Source: JBLHLB01 sp047618505 | Lineage (GTDB): Bacteria > Planctomycetota > UBA1135 > GCA-002686595 | Assembly (NCBI GenBank): GCA_047618505.1 | Contig: JBLHLB010000183.1 | Coordinates: forward strand, 1-8,113 | Direction: 5' to 3' | DNA: 8,113 bases | In this document: positions 7,094-8,113 of the stretch, in pieces | Layout of the letters: each line of letters starts with the position of its first letter | Position numbering within the stretch: the stretch's first letter is position 1 | Translations under genes and position numbers: made by a program | Notes under the pieces: model-generated | Told to the model about the DNA's origin: nothing | Seen by the model: the letters and a program-made list of their open reading frames with translations, nothing else | The model's database searches: none

Positions 7094-7181
7094 TCTTCGA
7101 GGACTTCTCGGGCAACACCCTCTCGGGTGCACCCGCAGTTTCGACAATGGAGTCTCCGGCGCCCCATGGACAGCAGGCGCG

Positions 7182-8113
7182 CTAGCGTTCCGTCACCGTG
7201 ATGCCGCCGGAACCGGAGCTCAGCTCCTGGCCGACCTCGAGGAAGAAGACGCCGACCGCAAAGCCCTGCTCCACAAGCACGCCTTCGAATTCTGCGTAGC
7301 TACCGAAGGAATCACCGTAGAGGACGAAGAAGAGGCGGTCTTTTTCGGGATCCAGTTGCTGGAGGTACTCCTGGAAGGCGTGCCCCTCTTCGAGGCAGGA
7401 CTCGAGCGGTTCGCCCCATTCGCCCTCGGGCGGCACGAAGACGACGCTCCACTTCGAAAGGGAGATGCGATTGCCGGAGACCGTGACCTGACCGGTGTAC
7501 TCGCCGACCCAACCATCGATCGGTCCGACCGAACCGCTGAAACTGTGGTTGCGCTGGTTGTTGAGTTCGCTACGGAACTCCACGAAAGCCAGTTCGTTGA
7601 TCTCCTCGTGGGGGTAGGCGACGATGCGACCGGCTTGGACGAAGAAGCGGTGCCACTTGCGGTCGGCGTGTTCGCGTGCGATCGGGGCGTTGACGTTAAG
7701 GGTTCGGCGCGGGATGTCGAGTTGTTCGTCAGCATCCGCAAGCCCGTTCGTTGCGATGCGCAGGCGCTCCGCCGCAGCGCGGGACGATTGAGCCAAACGC
7801 TGCTCCTCTGTGGTCATATCCTGACCGTTCTTGAGCGCGTCCCGCAAGCTCTCGAGGAGTGCAAGGAGTTCGACATCGGGGAGGTCGTCCGGCTCGACAC
7901 TTGACTTAAATTCCTCCTCCAGCTCCTTCAGAAGGGTAAGCAATTGCTCGCGCACGTCTTCGTCGAAGGGCGCGTTGAGCTCTTGTTTCAGCGCGGCCAA
8001 CTGGTTGTCAACTGCCAGGCGTCGTGCACTACTGTCGGATTGGGCCTGGGCGAGACTCGGCTCGGTCCCTTCGCCACCCGCCAGGGAAGCCTCAAGGCGT
8101 TCCAACAGGGTCA
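7182..8113 (-). CDS. Uncharacterised protein, 5' end beyond the window
   Basis: At least 310 codons. The frame is open to the window edge, so the TTG at 8105 need not be the start and the true N-terminus is probably outside. The visible N-terminal part (to about residue 130 counted from that TTG) is helical, Leu/Glu/Ala-rich and likely coiled coil. The C-terminal domain (about 145-307) has a mixed alpha/beta look with aromatic motifs: W-H-R-F-F-V, E-F-R-S-E-L-N-N, G-W-V-G-E-Y, P-P-E-G-E-W-G, R-L-F-F-V-L-Y-G-D-S-F, then V-E-Q-G-F-A-V-G. It contains a single Cys and no visible membrane segment. I recall comparable C-terminal domains in hypothetical proteins of planctomycete-type genomes, sometimes after a membrane-spanning N-terminal part, but cannot name a family. 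It converges on the preceding gene with 88 bases between. The opposite-strand frame (6960-7904) is an antisense shadow overlapping two genes. Function unknown. Confidence 0.72.
   Translation of the reverse strand, partial: TLLERLEASLAGGEGTEPSLAQAQSDSSARRLAVDNQLAALKQELNAPFDEDVREQLLTLLKELEEEFKSSVEPDDLPDVELLALLESLRDALKNGQDMTTEEQRLAQSSRAAAERLRIATNGLADADEQLDIPRRTLNVNAPIAREHADRKWHRFFVQAGRIVAYPHEEINELAFVEFRSELNNQRNHSFSGSVGPIDGWVGEYTGQVTVSGNRISLSKWSVVFVPPEGEWGEPLESCLEEGHAFQEYLQQLDPEKDRLFFVLYGDSFGSYAEFEGVLVEQGFAVGVFFLEVGQELSSGSGGITVTER

Noticed and set aside
7116..7129. Hairpin CACCC-TCTC-GGGTG between the convergent genes
   Set aside because: Only 5 bp of stem and no U-tract on either strand; too weak to call a terminator.
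6960..7904. 314-codon plus-strand open frame
   Set aside because: Overlaps the end of the gene at 6050-7093 and is antisense to the minus-strand gene at 7182-8113, whose translation looks more protein-like.
1..8113. CRISPR array, tRNA, rRNA, insertion sequence or defence system
   Set aside because: No spaced repeats, tRNA-like folds, transposase motifs or defence-family domains were recognised anywhere in the window.

Overview
This window is a GC-rich bacterial segment built around one clear two-gene operon for an NAD(+)-linked, molybdenum- or tungsten-dependent formate dehydrogenase. Two poorly characterised genes lie downstream and one lies upstream. The best point in the window is that the catalytic subunit is a selenoprotein. 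Its reading frame runs from 3150 to 5918 through an in-frame TGA at 4278-4280. That TGA sits exactly where the active-site Cys/Sec of formate dehydrogenases is expected (context S-R-A-U-H-S-P). A bacterial SECIS-like hairpin with a GGUCU loop follows, with the loop starting 18 nt after the TGA. Read naively, the gene looks like two separate proteins (3150-4280 and 4329-5918).

Layout. 1-313: no supportable gene. 314-1189 (minus): uncharacterised coiled-coil protein with uncertain start. 1190-1455: divergent intergenic region with a 14-bp tandem repeat just before the operon. 1456-3153 (plus): fused NuoE/NuoF-type NADH-side subunit. 3150-5918 (plus): selenocysteine-containing catalytic subunit, overlapping the previous gene by ATGA. 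5935-5968: perfect 14-bp hairpin closing the operon. 6050-7093 (plus): membrane-anchored protein with a carboxypeptidase-regulatory-like beta domain. 7182-8113 (minus, 5' end off the window): uncharacterised protein with a helical N-terminal part and a conserved-looking C-terminal domain.

How the genes work together. The alpha subunit oxidises formate to CO2 (or reduces CO2) at a bis-molybdopterin metal site ligated by Sec377. It passes electrons through three [4Fe-4S] clusters and one [2Fe-2S] cluster to the beta subunit. The beta subunit carries one [4Fe-4S], one [2Fe-2S] and FMN, and reduces NAD+. The architecture (alpha plus a fused NuoE-NuoF beta, no separate gamma) resembles the two-subunit soluble FDH1 of Methylobacterium extorquens. 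Here, however, the catalytic residue is Sec and the His-Cys [4Fe-4S] cluster normally found after the [2Fe-2S] domain is missing. No fdhD, selA, selB, selC or selD is in the window, so the Sec and cofactor-insertion machinery must be encoded elsewhere.

Organism. Nothing in the window fixes the taxon. High GC, TTG/GTG starts, a signal-anchor protein with a regulatory-like beta domain, and the style of the last minus-strand protein are compatible with a planctomycete or a deltaproteobacterial/myxobacterial-type lineage. This is a weak inference.
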